DNA from: Gammaproteobacteria bacterium
GTDB lineage: Bacteria > Pseudomonadota > Gammaproteobacteria > Thiohalomonadales > Thiohalomonadaceae
Assembly: GCA_026196275.1 (NCBI GenBank)
Contig: JAPHTQ010000029.1
Location: 1-64,000 of the forward strand
DNA length: 64,000 bases
Direction: 5' to 3'
The notes under the pieces were generated by a model, which was not told where the DNA came from, ran no database searches, and saw only the letters and a program-made list of their open reading frames with translations. How positions within the stretch are numbered: position 1 is the stretch's first letter; each line of letters starts with the position of its first letter. The position numbers were made by a program, and so were the translations under genes. Of the stretch, positions 35,946 to 44,788 are shown one piece after another.

Positions 35946-36806
35946 ATGAACACATACCTGAGCCTGGAAAACCTGAGCATCACCTTCGACACCGACAACG
36001 GTCCGTTGGATGTGCTCGACGATATTTCGCTGAAGATCGACAAGGGCGAATTCATTTCACTTATCGGTCACTCCGGCTGCGGCAAGTCGACCGTACTGAA
36101 CATCGTTGCCGGGATGCTGCAGGCCACCAGCGGCGGCGTGCTGCTGGAGAACCGCGAGGTCGACGAGCCCGGCCCCGACCGTGCCGTGGTGTTCCAGAAC
36201 CATTCGCTGCTGCCGTGGCTTACCGTGTATGACAACGTGCGTCTGGCCGTGGACCAGGTGTTCAGGAAAACCCGCAGCAAGCAGGAGCGCCACGCCTGGA
36301 CCCTGCACAATCTGGAGCTGGTGCACATGGGCCACGCCATGGATCGCCGCCCCGACGAGATCTCCGGCGGCATGAAACAGCGCGTCGGCATCGCCCGTGC
36401 GCTGGCGATGGAACCCAAGGTGCTGCTGATGGACGAGCCCTTCGGTGCGCTCGACTCGCTCACCCGCACCCACATGCAGGATTCGCTGATGGAGATCCAG
36501 GCAGACCTCAACAACACGGTGATCATGATTACCCACGACGTGGACGAGGCGGTGCTGCTCTCCGATCGCATCGTAATGATGAGCAACGGTCCCTCGGCCA
36601 CCGTCGGCGAGATCCTGAACATTGAACTGGAGCGCCCGCGCAATCGTCTCGCGCTCGCCGACGCCCCATCCTACAACCACTACCGAGCCGAAGTGCTGCG
36701 CTTCCTGCACGAACGCCACGCCCAGTCCGACGTGCCGGTAAAGAAGTCCGCAGAAGAAAGTGCGGAAGAAGTGTTGAAACCGACACTCAAGATAGCCGCC
36801 GGATAA
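35946..36806 (+). CDS. nrtD: Nitrate ABC transporter ATPase
   Basis: A 286-residue single ABC domain. Motifs are Walker A GHSGCGKST, Q-loop VFQNHSLLPW, signature ISGGMKQRVGIARAL, Walker B VLLMDEPFGALD and switch His in MITHDVDEAVLLSDR. It energises NrtAB. It lacks the NrtA-like C-terminal domain of cyanobacterial NrtC, but a free protein of that kind is encoded next. TAAGGAGTTC lies just before the ATG. Confidence 0.93.
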   Translation: MNTYLSLENLSITFDTDNGPLDVLDDISLKIDKGEFISLIGHSGCGKSTVLNIVAGMLQATSGGVLLENREVDEPGPDRAVVFQNHSLLPWLTVYDNVRLAVDQVFRKTRSKQERHAWTLHNLELVHMGHAMDRRPDEISGGMKQRVGIARALAMEPKVLLMDEPFGALDSLTRTHMQDSLMEIQADLNNTVIMITHDVDEAVLLSDRIVMMSNGPSATVGEILNIELERPRNRLALADAPSYNHYRAEVLRFLHERHAQSDVPVKKSAEESAEEVLKPTLKIAAG

Positions 36807-36825
36807 AGGAAAAAAACATGATATT

Positions 36826-36945
36826 CACCACAGAGTTACGGCGTTCACGGAGAAAAACACATGCTGCTACTTCCCGGACGATTAATACCGGCAGTCAATG
36901 CAAAACGACGCCTGTAAATAGTCTTCCTCCGTGCCTCTGTGGTGA
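36826..36945. repeat. Paired inverted repeat, ATPase-NasS gap
   Basis: The arms CACCACAGAGTTACGGCG... (36826-36855) and CTTCCTCCGTGCCTCTGTGGTG (36923-36945) are of the CACAGAG type and enclose about 67 bp within the operon. Confidence 0.75.
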
Positions 36946-36969
36946 TTTTACTAAAACGGTGGAATCGTT

Positions 36970-38289
36970 ATGACTGACAACCTGGAAAAAAGCGAACTGA
37001 GCCTGGGCTTTATCCCGCTGACCGACTGCGCCCCGCTGGTCGTCGCAAAAGAGAAAGGCTACTTCGACAAGTATGGTCTCAAGGTGACACTCTCCAAGGA
37101 GACCTCCTGGGCCAATATCCGCGACAAGGTCGCGCTCGGCATCCTCGATGGCGCGCAGATGCTAGCCGGTATGCCCCTCGCCATGAGTCTCGGCATCGGA
37201 CCGATGACCAAATCGATGGTCACCGCCTTCTCCATGGATCTCAACGGCAATGCCATCACCGTCTCCAACGCGCTGTTCGCACGCATGCAGCAGGCCGATC
37301 CGCAGGTGATGACGCAGCGCCCCCTGAGCGCGCGCGCACTGAAAAAAGTGATCGAAAACAACAGAAAGGCCGGAGGTGAGCCGCTCACCTTCGCCATGGT
37401 GTTTCCCTACTCCACCCACAACTATGAGCTGCGTTACTGGATGGCCGCCGCCGGAATCGACCCGGACGAGGATATACGCCTGGTGGTGGTGTCGCCGCCG
37501 CAGATGGTCGGCCAGCTGGAGAAGGGAACCATCGACGGCTACTGCGTTGGCGAGCCGTGGAATGCGCAGGCAGTGCAGGCCGGTCTCGGCCACACCCTGA
37601 TCACTAAATACGAGATATGGAACAACAGCCCGGAGAAGGTGCTTGGCGTCACCCAGGAGTGGGCCGAGCAGTACCCCAACACCCACAGGGCTCTGTTGAT
37701 GGCACTGCTCGAGGCGAGCCGCTGGCTGGACGAGCTGCAGAACCGTCTTGAAGCGGTCGCGATGATCTCGCGCAGCATTTACGTCAACGCGCCCGAATAT
37801 GTAGTACGTATGTCGATGACCGGCACCTTTCAGTATGCCGCCAATGAGATGCCTCGCGCCCTGCCCGACTTCAATGTTTTTTACCGTTACGCCGCCAACT
37901 TCCCCTGGCGATCACATGCACTGTGGTTCATCAGCCAGATGGTGCGCTGGGGGCAGATCGACAAGGCGGTCGACATGCGCGCCATTGCAGAAGAGGTATA
38001 TCGCCCGGACATCTACCGCGAGGCAGCCGCAGCCCTCGAACTGCTTTGCCCGAGCATCGACTACAAACTCGAAGGCCACCATGACAACAGCTGGAAATTG
38101 CACGAGGGCCGCGAGTCGCTGCTGATGGGCCCGGACCGTTTTCTCGACGGTCGCACCTTCGATCCATCAGGACCACTTGAGTACTTGCGCGGCTTCGACG
38201 TGCACCACCTCTCCATCGACCTCGGCGAACTGGCACAGTTGAACCGGCTGACTAACGCCGCCGACAACGCAGCCAACCCGTCTGTATAG
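36970..38289 (+). CDS. nasS: NasS-like cytoplasmic nitrate-binding regulator
   Basis: A 439-residue NrtA-family protein without a signal peptide: it opens MTDNLEKSELSLGFIPLTDC, directly in the binding fold. Conserved with nrtA are [46 protein letters not shown] and PDFNVFYRYAANFPW. NasS senses cytoplasmic nitrate/nitrite and sequesters NasT when they are absent. This gene is not beside nasT but after the transporter, so it could alternatively be a free version of the NrtC regulatory domain that inhibits transport. Both readings give a cytoplasmic nitrate sensor. Confidence 0.82.
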   Translation: MTDNLEKSELSLGFIPLTDCAPLVVAKEKGYFDKYGLKVTLSKETSWANIRDKVALGILDGAQMLAGMPLAMSLGIGPMTKSMVTAFSMDLNGNAITVSNALFARMQQADPQVMTQRPLSARALKKVIENNRKAGGEPLTFAMVFPYSTHNYELRYWMAAAGIDPDEDIRLVVVSPPQMVGQLEKGTIDGYCVGEPWNAQAVQAGLGHTLITKYEIWNNSPEKVLGVTQEWAEQYPNTHRALLMALLEASRWLDELQNRLEAVAMISRSIYVNAPEYVVRMSMTGTFQYAANEMPRALPDFNVFYRYAANFPWRSHALWFISQMVRWGQIDKAVDMRAIAEEVYRPDIYREAAAALELLCPSIDYKLEGHHDNSWKLHEGRESLLMGPDRFLDGRTFDPSGPLEYLRGFDVHHLSIDLGELAQLNRLTNAADNAANPSV

Positions 38290-38300
38290 GAGTCACGACA

Positions 38301-40763
38301 ATGAAAGAAAAACTGGTACTGATAGGCAACGGCATGGCCGGTGTGCGCACCCTTGAGGAGCTGCTTAAGCTGGCCCCGGGAGCCCATGACATCACCGTAT
38401 TCGGCGCCGAGCCCTACGGCAACTACAACCGCATCATGCTCTCACCAATGCTGACCGGCGAGACGACGCTTAATGAGATCATGCTCAACACCCCCGAGTG
38501 GTACGCCGACAACAACATCACCCTGCACACCGGCACGAAGATCGTAAAGATCGACCGCAAGAACCTCGTGGTCAGAGCCGATGACGGCACCGAGGCCGAG
38601 TATGACCGGCTGCTGCTCGCCACCGGCTCCAACCCCTTCATCCTGCCGGTGCCCGGCCATGAACTGGAGGGGGTGATCGGCTTCCGCGATGTGCAGGACG
38701 TGGAGACGATGATCGCCACGGCGCAAAGATACAAACACGCGGTGGTGATCGGCGGCGGCCTGCTCGGGCTGGAGGCGGCCAACGGCCTGCAGAAGCACGG
38801 CATGAGGGTGCGCGTGGTGCACATCAGCGACACCCTGATGAACCAGCAACTCGACAGCGAAGCGGGCCAGTTGCTGCAAAAAGAGCTGGAAGGGCGCGGC
38901 GTTGAATTCCTGATGGGGGCCAGTACCAAGGAGATCATCGGACGCAAGCGGGTCCAGGCGGTAACCTTCGAGGATGGACGCGAGATCACCGCCGATCTGG
39001 TGGTAATGGCCGTCGGCATCCGCCCCAACATCGCCCTGGCCAAGTCGGCGGGGATCTACTGCGGCCGCGGCATCGTGGTTAACGACACCATGCAGACCTA
39101 CGACCCGCGCGTCTATGCTGTGGGTGAGTGCGTACAGCATCGCAACCAGTGCTACGGCCTGGTTGCACCGCTGTTCGAGATGGCCAAGGTGTGTGCCAAC
39201 CACATTGCCAAACTCGGCTATGGCCGCTACGAGGGCTCCATCACCTCCACCAAACTGAAGGTGACCGGTGTCGATCTCTTTTCCGCCGGAGACTTTAACG
39301 GCGATGAACAGTGTGAGCGCATCGTCTACCGCGACCCCTCCAGGGGCGTTTACAAAAAGGTGGTACTGAAGGATAACCGCATCCAGGGCGCCCTGCTCTA
39401 CGGTTCCACCATGGACGGTCCCTGGTACTTCCAGCTGATGCGCGACGGCTCCGACATCAGCGCCTTCCGCGACAGCCTGATGTTCGGCCAGGGGCACCTT
39501 GCCGATTCCGGCCACGGCGGCGGCAACGCGGTGATGAACATGGCCGACGATGCCGAGGTGTGCGGCTGCAACGGCGTCACCAAGGGCGACATCGTGCGCG
39601 CCATCACCACCGAAGGCCTCTTCACCCTGGACGAGGTGAAGGCACACACCAAGGCCTCCGCCTCCTGCGGCGGCTGCAGCGGCCTGGTGGAGCAGATCCT
39701 CGCCGCCACCGTCGGTAGCGATCTCTCCCACCCCAAGGTCAAGCCGATGTGCCCCTGCACCGAACACAGTCATGACCAGGTGCGCGCGGCGATTCGCGAT
39801 GACGAGCTGACCTCCATGGAGGCGGTATTCCAGCACCTCGACTGGCGCACCCCCAACGGCTGCCCCAGCTGCCGCCCGGCGCTCAACTACTACCTCATCT
39901 CCAGCTGGCCGCAACAGGCCAAGGACGATCCGCAGTCACGCTTCGTCAACGAGCGGGTGCACGGCAACATCCAGAAAGATCGTAGCTACACCGTGGTGCC
40001 GCGGATGTGGGGCGGCGTCACCACGCCGCAGGAACTGCGTGCCATTGCCGATGCGGCGGAGAAATACAACGTGCCGATGGTGAAGGTGACAGGCGGGCAG
40101 CGTATCGACCTGGTCGGCGTGAAGAAGGAGCAACTGCCCGAGATGTGGAAAGACCTCAATGCCGCCGGCATGGTCTCCGGCCACGCCTACGGCAAGGCGC
40201 TACGCACGGTGAAGACCTGCATCGGCTCGCAGTATTGCCGCTTCGGCACCCAGGACTCGGTCGGCATGGGGATCGCACTGGAAAAGCTCACCTGGGCCTC
40301 CTGGACACCGCACAAATTCAAGATGGCAGTCTCCGGCTGTCCACGCAACTGTGCCGAGGCAACGATCAAGGACTTCGGCGTGGTCGCGGTCGATTCCGGC
40401 TATGAGCTGCACGTCGGCGGTAACGGCGGCATCAAGGTGCGCGTCACCGATCTGCTGGCCCGTGTCGAGACCGATGGCGAGGTACTGGAGTATGCCGGCG
40501 CCTTCATGCAGCTCTACCGCGAAGAGGCGCGCTACCTGGAGCGCACCGCCCCCTGGATCGAACGGGTCGGCCTCAACTATGTCAAGGAGCGTATCGTTGA
40601 CGATGCCGAGAACCGCAGGGCGCTCAACGCACGCTTCCTCATCTCGCAGGAGGTGTCGCAAAGCGACCCATGGAACGAGCTGTCGAAAGAGGAACACCGC
40701 CTGCAGTTCGTGCCGATGAAGAATTTTAACTCGAGCGATGACAAGGTCGCCGCCAACAGCTAA
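38301..40763 (+). CDS. nirB: Assimilatory nitrite reductase, large subunit
   Basis: An 820-residue NADH-dependent enzyme reducing nitrite to ammonium. Domains in order are FAD (GNGMAGVRTLEELL), NAD (VVIGGGLLGLEAANGLQ), a BFD-like [2Fe-2S] domain (CGCNGVTKGD and CGGCSGLVEQIL), a second Cys-rich stretch (CPCTEHSHD, CPSCRPALNYY), and a C-terminal sirohaem/[4Fe-4S] domain (CIGSQYCRFGTQDS and VSGCPRNCAEA). All cluster cysteines are present. The small subunit nirD follows after a haemoglobin gene. Confidence 0.96.
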   Translation: MKEKLVLIGNGMAGVRTLEELLKLAPGAHDITVFGAEPYGNYNRIMLSPMLTGETTLNEIMLNTPEWYADNNITLHTGTKIVKIDRKNLVVRADDGTEAEYDRLLLATGSNPFILPVPGHELEGVIGFRDVQDVETMIATAQRYKHAVVIGGGLLGLEAANGLQKHGMRVRVVHISDTLMNQQLDSEAGQLLQKELEGRGVEFLMGASTKEIIGRKRVQAVTFEDGREITADLVVMAVGIRPNIALAKSAGIYCGRGIVVNDTMQTYDPRVYAVGECVQHRNQCYGLVAPLFEMAKVCANHIAKLGYGRYEGSITSTKLKVTGVDLFSAGDFNGDEQCERIVYRDPSRGVYKKVVLKDNRIQGALLYGSTMDGPWYFQLMRDGSDISAFRDSLMFGQGHLADSGHGGGNAVMNMADDAEVCGCNGVTKGDIVRAITTEGLFTLDEVKAHTKASASCGGCSGLVEQILAATVGSDLSHPKVKPMCPCTEHSHDQVRAAIRDDELTSMEAVFQHLDWRTPNGCPSCRPALNYYLISSWPQQAKDDPQSRFVNERVHGNIQKDRSYTVVPRMWGGVTTPQELRAIADAAEKYNVPMVKVTGGQRIDLVGVKKEQLPEMWKDLNAAGMVSGHAYGKALRTVKTCIGSQYCRFGTQDSVGMGIALEKLTWASWTPHKFKMAVSGCPRNCAEATIKDFGVVAVDSGYELHVGGNGGIKVRVTDLLARVETDGEVLEYAGAFMQLYREEARYLERTAPWIERVGLNYVKERIVDDAENRRALNARFLISQEVSQSDPWNELSKEEHRLQFVPMKNFNSSDDKVAANS

Positions 40764-40790
40764 CCACCCAACCAGCAAGGAGAAACAGCC

Positions 40791-41159
40791 ATGAGTACAC
40801 TCTACGAACGTATCGGCGGCGAGCCCGCCATCAACGCCGCCGTCGACCTGTTCTACGACAAGGTCCTGGCCGATGAGCGTATCAACCATTTCTTTACCAA
40901 CACCGACATGGCGCGCCAGCGCGGGCACCAGAAGATGTTTCTGACCTACGCCTTCGGCGGCATGCCCGGCTACACCGGCAGGAATATGCGCGAGGGCCAC
41001 GCCCACCTGGTGGAGAAGCTTGGTCTCAACGACAGCCACTTCGATGCGGTGATGGACAACCTCGGCGCCGCACTGCAAGAACTGAACGTGCCGAATGAAC
41101 TCATCGGCGAAGCCGCCGCCATCGCCGAGTCCGTGCGCGACGACGTGTTGAACAAGTAA
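40791..41159 (+). CDS. Group-I truncated haemoglobin
   Basis: A 122-residue two-over-two globin. It opens STLYERIGGEPAINAAVDLFYDKV (conserved Phe-Tyr of helix B), then NHFFTNTDM and HQKMFLTYAFGG, and has the proximal His in REGHAHLVEKLGL. Proteins of this class bind O2 and NO; several act as NO dioxygenases. Its place between nirB and nirD suggests it removes nitric oxide made from nitrite, or that it is a nitrate-linked sensor. AAGGAGAAACAGCC precedes the ATG. Confidence 0.92.
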   Translation: MSTLYERIGGEPAINAAVDLFYDKVLADERINHFFTNTDMARQRGHQKMFLTYAFGGMPGYTGRNMREGHAHLVEKLGLNDSHFDAVMDNLGAALQELNVPNELIGEAAAIAESVRDDVLNK

Positions 41160-41171
41160 ATCCAAAAACTA

Positions 41172-41256
41172 TCACCACAGAGACACGAAGAGCACAGAGA
41201 AAACCAGATGAGTACGCCTGCCGACACCCCCGCGTACTCCGCGTCTCTGTGGTGAC
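41172..41256. repeat. Paired inverted repeat, haemoglobin-nirD gap
   Basis: The arms ATCACCACAGAGACACGAAG... (41172-41203) and CTCCGCGTCTCTGTGGTGACT (41233-41256) enclose about 30 bp. It ends about 20 bp before the nirD start and could fold next to its ribosome site. Confidence 0.78.
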
Positions 41257-41276
41257 TCATGCATCGGAGAAAAGCA

Positions 41277-41609
41277 ATGTCAGAGTGGATAACCGTTGGA
41301 AGCATTGAAGATATCCCGCGCCTGGGCGCACGTGTCGTCGCCACCGCCGAGGGTGAGATCGCCGTGTTCCGCACCGCGGACGACAAGATCTTCGCCCTGC
41401 GCGATCACTGTCCGCACAAGGGCGGACCGTTGTCCCAGGGCATCGTCTACGGCAACAAAGTCGCCTGTCCGTTGCACAACTGGAGCATCGATCTGCAAAC
41501 CGGCGAGGCGGTCGCCCCCGACAAGGGGTGCAGCCACAGCTACCCGGTGCAGGTGGAAGACGGCGTGGTTGCCATCGCCGCATCCGCAGCTAACATCGCG
41601 GCGATGTAA
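41277..41609 (+). CDS. nirD: Assimilatory nitrite reductase, small subunit
   Basis: A 110-residue Rieske-type protein. The fold is visible in ITVGSIEDIPRLGARVV and FRTADDKIFALRDHCPHKGGPL, with NKVACPLHNWSIDLQTGEAV. The CPH and CPLH sites keep the Cys/His pairs that bind a Rieske cluster, whereas enteric NirD has lost some of them, so this one may carry the cluster. The start is ATG 41277 after GGAGAAAAGCA. Confidence 0.92.
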   Translation: MSEWITVGSIEDIPRLGARVVATAEGEIAVFRTADDKIFALRDHCPHKGGPLSQGIVYGNKVACPLHNWSIDLQTGEAVAPDKGCSHSYPVQVEDGVVAIAASAANIAAM

Positions 41610-41620
41610 AAAACAAATCG

Positions 41621-41960
41621 AACCGCAAAGACGCGAAGAACGCGAAGAAAACACCAATAAAGATACAGCCGGGAGATTATTCCCGGCAATCAATGGCGTT
41701 GATCATGTTTTTCAGGCTGCGACAAGAAACTGAAGCAAACAAACAAGTATTCCTCTTTGCGTTCTTTGCGCCTTTGCGCCTTTGCGGTGAAAAGATTTTA
41801 ATCATGAGTGAAGTTCGTAGGCCGGACATGGCGGGGCGGTGTCCGGCAGAACCTGCCCGATACCGCTACGCTATATCGGGCCTACCTCCTACCACCACAT
41901 CGGGCCTACCGATGCGCAGCCCGAGTTTTCCTTTGCGTTCTTTGCGCCTTTGCGGTGAAT
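41621..41960. repeat. nirD-nasA gap: CGCAAAG pair plus REP-like hairpins and a duplicated right arm
   Basis: The left arm 41621-41650 pairs with a right arm at 41753-41790. A second right arm with its following TTTTAATCATGA sequence recurs at 41932-41975. Between the two right arms lie two hairpins: GCCGGACA/TGTCCGGC (41821-41828, 41840-41847) and GCCCGATA/TATCGGGC (41855-41862, 41874-41881). So REP-like DNA appears inserted in, and bracketed by, a duplication of the nasA leader. No gene is present in this 363-bp gap. Confidence 0.75.
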
Positions 41961-41972
41961 AAGGTTTTAATC

Positions 41973-44693
41973 ATGAAAGAAGTCAAAACAACCTGCCCCT
42001 ACTGCGGCGTCGGCTGCGGCGTTATCGCCTCGACTGCGCCTGACGGCACGGTAACTATCAAGGGCGACCCGGATCATCCGGCAAACTTCGGCCGCCTCTG
42101 TTCCAAGGGCGCGGCGCTGGGTGAGACTCTGGACATGGAGGGCCGCCTGCTGCACCCGATCGTCGACGGACAGGTCAGCGACTGGGACACGGCACTGGAT
42201 AGCGTCGCCTCACGTTTTCGTGCCCTCATCGCGGAGCACGGCCCCGATGCGGTGGCCTTCTATGTCTCCGGGCAACTCCTCACCGAGGATTACTACGTCG
42301 CCAACAAGCTGATGAAGGGATTCATCGGCTCGGCCAACATCGACACCAATTCGCGCCTGTGCATGTCATCCGCTGTGGCCGCCTACAAGCGTGCCTTCGG
42401 TTCCGACAGTGTGCCCTGCAGTTACGCGGATCTGGAGCGGGCCAAGCTCATCGTCATCACCGGCTCCAACACCGCCTGGTGCCACCCGGTGGTTTACCAG
42501 CGTATCGTCCAGGCCAAAAAGAGATACCCGGACATACGCATTGTCGTGATCGACCCGCGCCGCACTGCGACCTGCGAGATCGCCGATCTGCACCTGCCGC
42601 TCAAGCCCGGCAGTGATGCGTTTCTGTTCAACGGCATGCTGCATTATCTCGACCAGCAGCAGGAGCACAACACCCTCTACACCGCCCGGTTCACTGAAGG
42701 GGCCGACGCCGCGCTCGCCGCGGCCCGGGACTCCTCACCAACGATCCGGAGCGTGGCCGAACTGTGCGCGCTGGACGGTGCGCTGCTCGAGCAGTTCTTT
42801 GATCTCTTCGCCCGCACCGAGCGGGTGGTCACGCTCTTCTCCCAGGGGATCAACCAGTCCTCCAGCGGCACCGACAAGGGCAATGCGATCATTAACTGCC
42901 ATCTGCTCACCGGCCGCATCGGTCGTCCCGGCATGGGGCCCTTCTCCATTACCGGCCAACCCAACGCCATGGGCGGCCGCGAGGTCGGCGGCCTGGCCAA
43001 CCAGCTCGCCGCGCATATGGAGCTTGAGGATCCCGGGCACCGCGCCCTGGTACAGTCGTTCTGGCAATCCCCTGCGATTGCCGACAAGCCGGGACTCAAG
43101 GCGGTGGATCTTTTCCGCGCCGTGGAAGAGGGCAAGGTCAAGGCGGTGTGGATCATGGCCACCAATCCCGTGGTGAGCATGCCCGATGCAGACAGGGTCA
43201 AGGCTGCGCTGGAAAAATGCGAGCTGGTGGTGGTCTCCGACAACATGGCGCACACCGACACCGTAGACCTTGCCCACATCAAGCTGCCGGCACTCGGTTG
43301 GGGCGAGAAGGAGGGCACGGTCACCAACTCCGAACGGTGCATCTCGCGGCAGCGCGCCTTTCTCGCCGCACCGGGCAGCGCCAGGGCAGACTGGTGGATC
43401 CTCAGTGAAGTGGCAAAACGCATGGGCTTTGCCGAGCAGTTCGCCTATGCCCTTCCCGCCGAAATCTTTTCCGAGCATGCACGGCTGACCGCCTGCCACA
43501 ACGACGGCACGCGGGACCTCGACATTGGCGGCCTTGGCGGTCTGAGTGCGGAGCAATACGATGTCCTGGCGCCCAGGCAATGGCCCGTGACCGACAAACA
43601 GCCTGAGGGGAGCGTTCGCCTCTTCAGCGACGGCCGCTTCTTCACCCCCAATGGCAAGGCACGCTTCATCGCCGTCGCTCCGCAGCCACCGGCGCATGAA
43701 CCCGACGAGCAGCTTCCGCTCTGCCTTAACACCGGCCGCGTACGCGACCACTGGCATACCATGACGCGCAGTGGCAAATCGCCGCGCCTCGCCACCCATA
43801 CCCGGGAGCCCTACGCCGAACTCCACCCGCAGGATGCCGCACGCCACGGCATCGAAGACAATGCGCTGGTCAAGGTGGAAGGGAAACAGGGCAGCATCAC
43901 CGTGCGCGCCCATCTCAGTGAGCGGCAACAACCGGGCTCGCTCTTTGTCCCCATTCACTGGAACGCGCAATTTGCCAGCGCTGCACGTGTCGATGCGCTG
44001 ATCAGCGCCGTCACCGATCCGGTCTCAGGTCAGCCCGAATCGAAACATGCCCCGGCACGTATCGTGCCCTGTCAGCCCGCCTGGTTCGGCTTCCTGCTTA
44101 GTCGCCGCCGGCTCACCCCCAACGAGGCCAGCTACTGGAGTTGCTCACGCGGCGACGGCCTGTGGCGCTACCAGCTTGCCGGCGATCAGGTCCCCGCCGA
44201 CTGGGCGCAAAGCGCCCGTGCTGTGCTGTGCTCGCCGGAACAGGACGTGGGCTGGATCGAATACTTCGACCCGGCAACACAACAATATCGCGCCGCGCGC
44301 ATCGTCAACGGCAGCCTGGAGAGTTGCCTCCACATCGGCCCCGATCGGCACCTGCCGGCGCACGACTGGATCGAACCGCTGTTTGCCCAGCCAGCCCTCG
44401 GCGGCAACGAACGCATCGCCCTGCTCGCCGGAAAACCGCTGCGCCAGCAACAGGACGCCGGCCCCTCGGTCTGTGCCTGCTTCGGCGTCGGCAGCGAAAC
44501 CATCCGTCAGACGATACGCGAGAAACGCATCACCAGCATCGAACAGATTACCAAGGAGCTCAAGGCTGGCGGCAACTGTGGTTCTTGCCTGCCAGAGCTC
44601 AAAGCGTTGTTGCATGAAGCGCTACATAACAGTGCAGAACGCACCAAAACAACCACCGATCACTCCGCCTTACATGTCACCCAGGGCCAGTAA
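41973..44693 (+). CDS. nasA: Assimilatory nitrate reductase catalytic subunit
   Basis: A 906-residue molybdenum bis-MGD enzyme of the cytoplasm. The [4Fe-4S] motif is CPYCGVGCG with LCSKGAAL; the Mo/pterin domains follow (SNTAWCHPVVYQRI, TNPVVSMPDADRVK, NTGRVRDHWHTMTRSGKS). The C-terminus adds a BFD-like [2Fe-2S] domain (CACFGVGSETIRQTI, GGNCGSCLPELKALL), as in NADH- or ferredoxin-linked Nas enzymes. No Tat signal. I chose ATG 41973 with AAGG upstream; a longer frame from 41808 would translate repeat DNA. Confidence 0.95.
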   Translation: MKEVKTTCPYCGVGCGVIASTAPDGTVTIKGDPDHPANFGRLCSKGAALGETLDMEGRLLHPIVDGQVSDWDTALDSVASRFRALIAEHGPDAVAFYVSGQLLTEDYYVANKLMKGFIGSANIDTNSRLCMSSAVAAYKRAFGSDSVPCSYADLERAKLIVITGSNTAWCHPVVYQRIVQAKKRYPDIRIVVIDPRRTATCEIADLHLPLKPGSDAFLFNGMLHYLDQQQEHNTLYTARFTEGADAALAAARDSSPTIRSVAELCALDGALLEQFFDLFARTERVVTLFSQGINQSSSGTDKGNAIINCHLLTGRIGRPGMGPFSITGQPNAMGGREVGGLANQLAAHMELEDPGHRALVQSFWQSPAIADKPGLKAVDLFRAVEEGKVKAVWIMATNPVVSMPDADRVKAALEKCELVVVSDNMAHTDTVDLAHIKLPALGWGEKEGTVTNSERCISRQRAFLAAPGSARADWWILSEVAKRMGFAEQFAYALPAEIFSEHARLTACHNDGTRDLDIGGLGGLSAEQYDVLAPRQWPVTDKQPEGSVRLFSDGRFFTPNGKARFIAVAPQPPAHEPDEQLPLCLNTGRVRDHWHTMTRSGKSPRLATHTREPYAELHPQDAARHGIEDNALVKVEGKQGSITVRAHLSERQQPGSLFVPIHWNAQFASAARVDALISAVTDPVSGQPESKHAPARIVPCQPAWFGFLLSRRRLTPNEASYWSCSRGDGLWRYQLAGDQVPADWAQSARAVLCSPEQDVGWIEYFDPATQQYRAARIVNGSLESCLHIGPDRHLPAHDWIEPLFAQPALGGNERIALLAGKPLRQQQDAGPSVCACFGVGSETIRQTIREKRITSIEQITKELKAGGNCGSCLPELKALLHEALHNSAERTKTTTDHSALHVTQGQ

Positions 44694-44729
44694 CGCACGT
44701 GTCTTCGCATCCAGGGAAAACTCAATTCC

Positions 44730-44745
44730 TGGCATCAATATTGCA
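44730..44745 (+). promoter_or_regulatory. Sigma-54 promoter upstream of the nitrite channel
   Basis: TGGCAT-CAATA-TTGCA at 44730-44745 differs from the -24/-12 consensus by one base, with correct spacing, and lies 43 bp before the start codon. It suggests a separate nitrogen-controlled transcript for the FNT gene. No full NtrC-like palindrome was found upstream, only a GCACCA half-site inside the end of nasA. Confidence 0.72.
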
Positions 44746-44788
44746 GAGTAACTTTTAGCTTCACTAAACAACCAGAGAGGGAGTTATT

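Noticed and set aside
38442-39914. 490-residue minus-strand frame
   Set aside because: Shadow of nirB.
41808-41972. Longer N-terminus for NasA
   Set aside because: It translates REP-like DNA and the repeat arm; kept only as a possibility in the findings.
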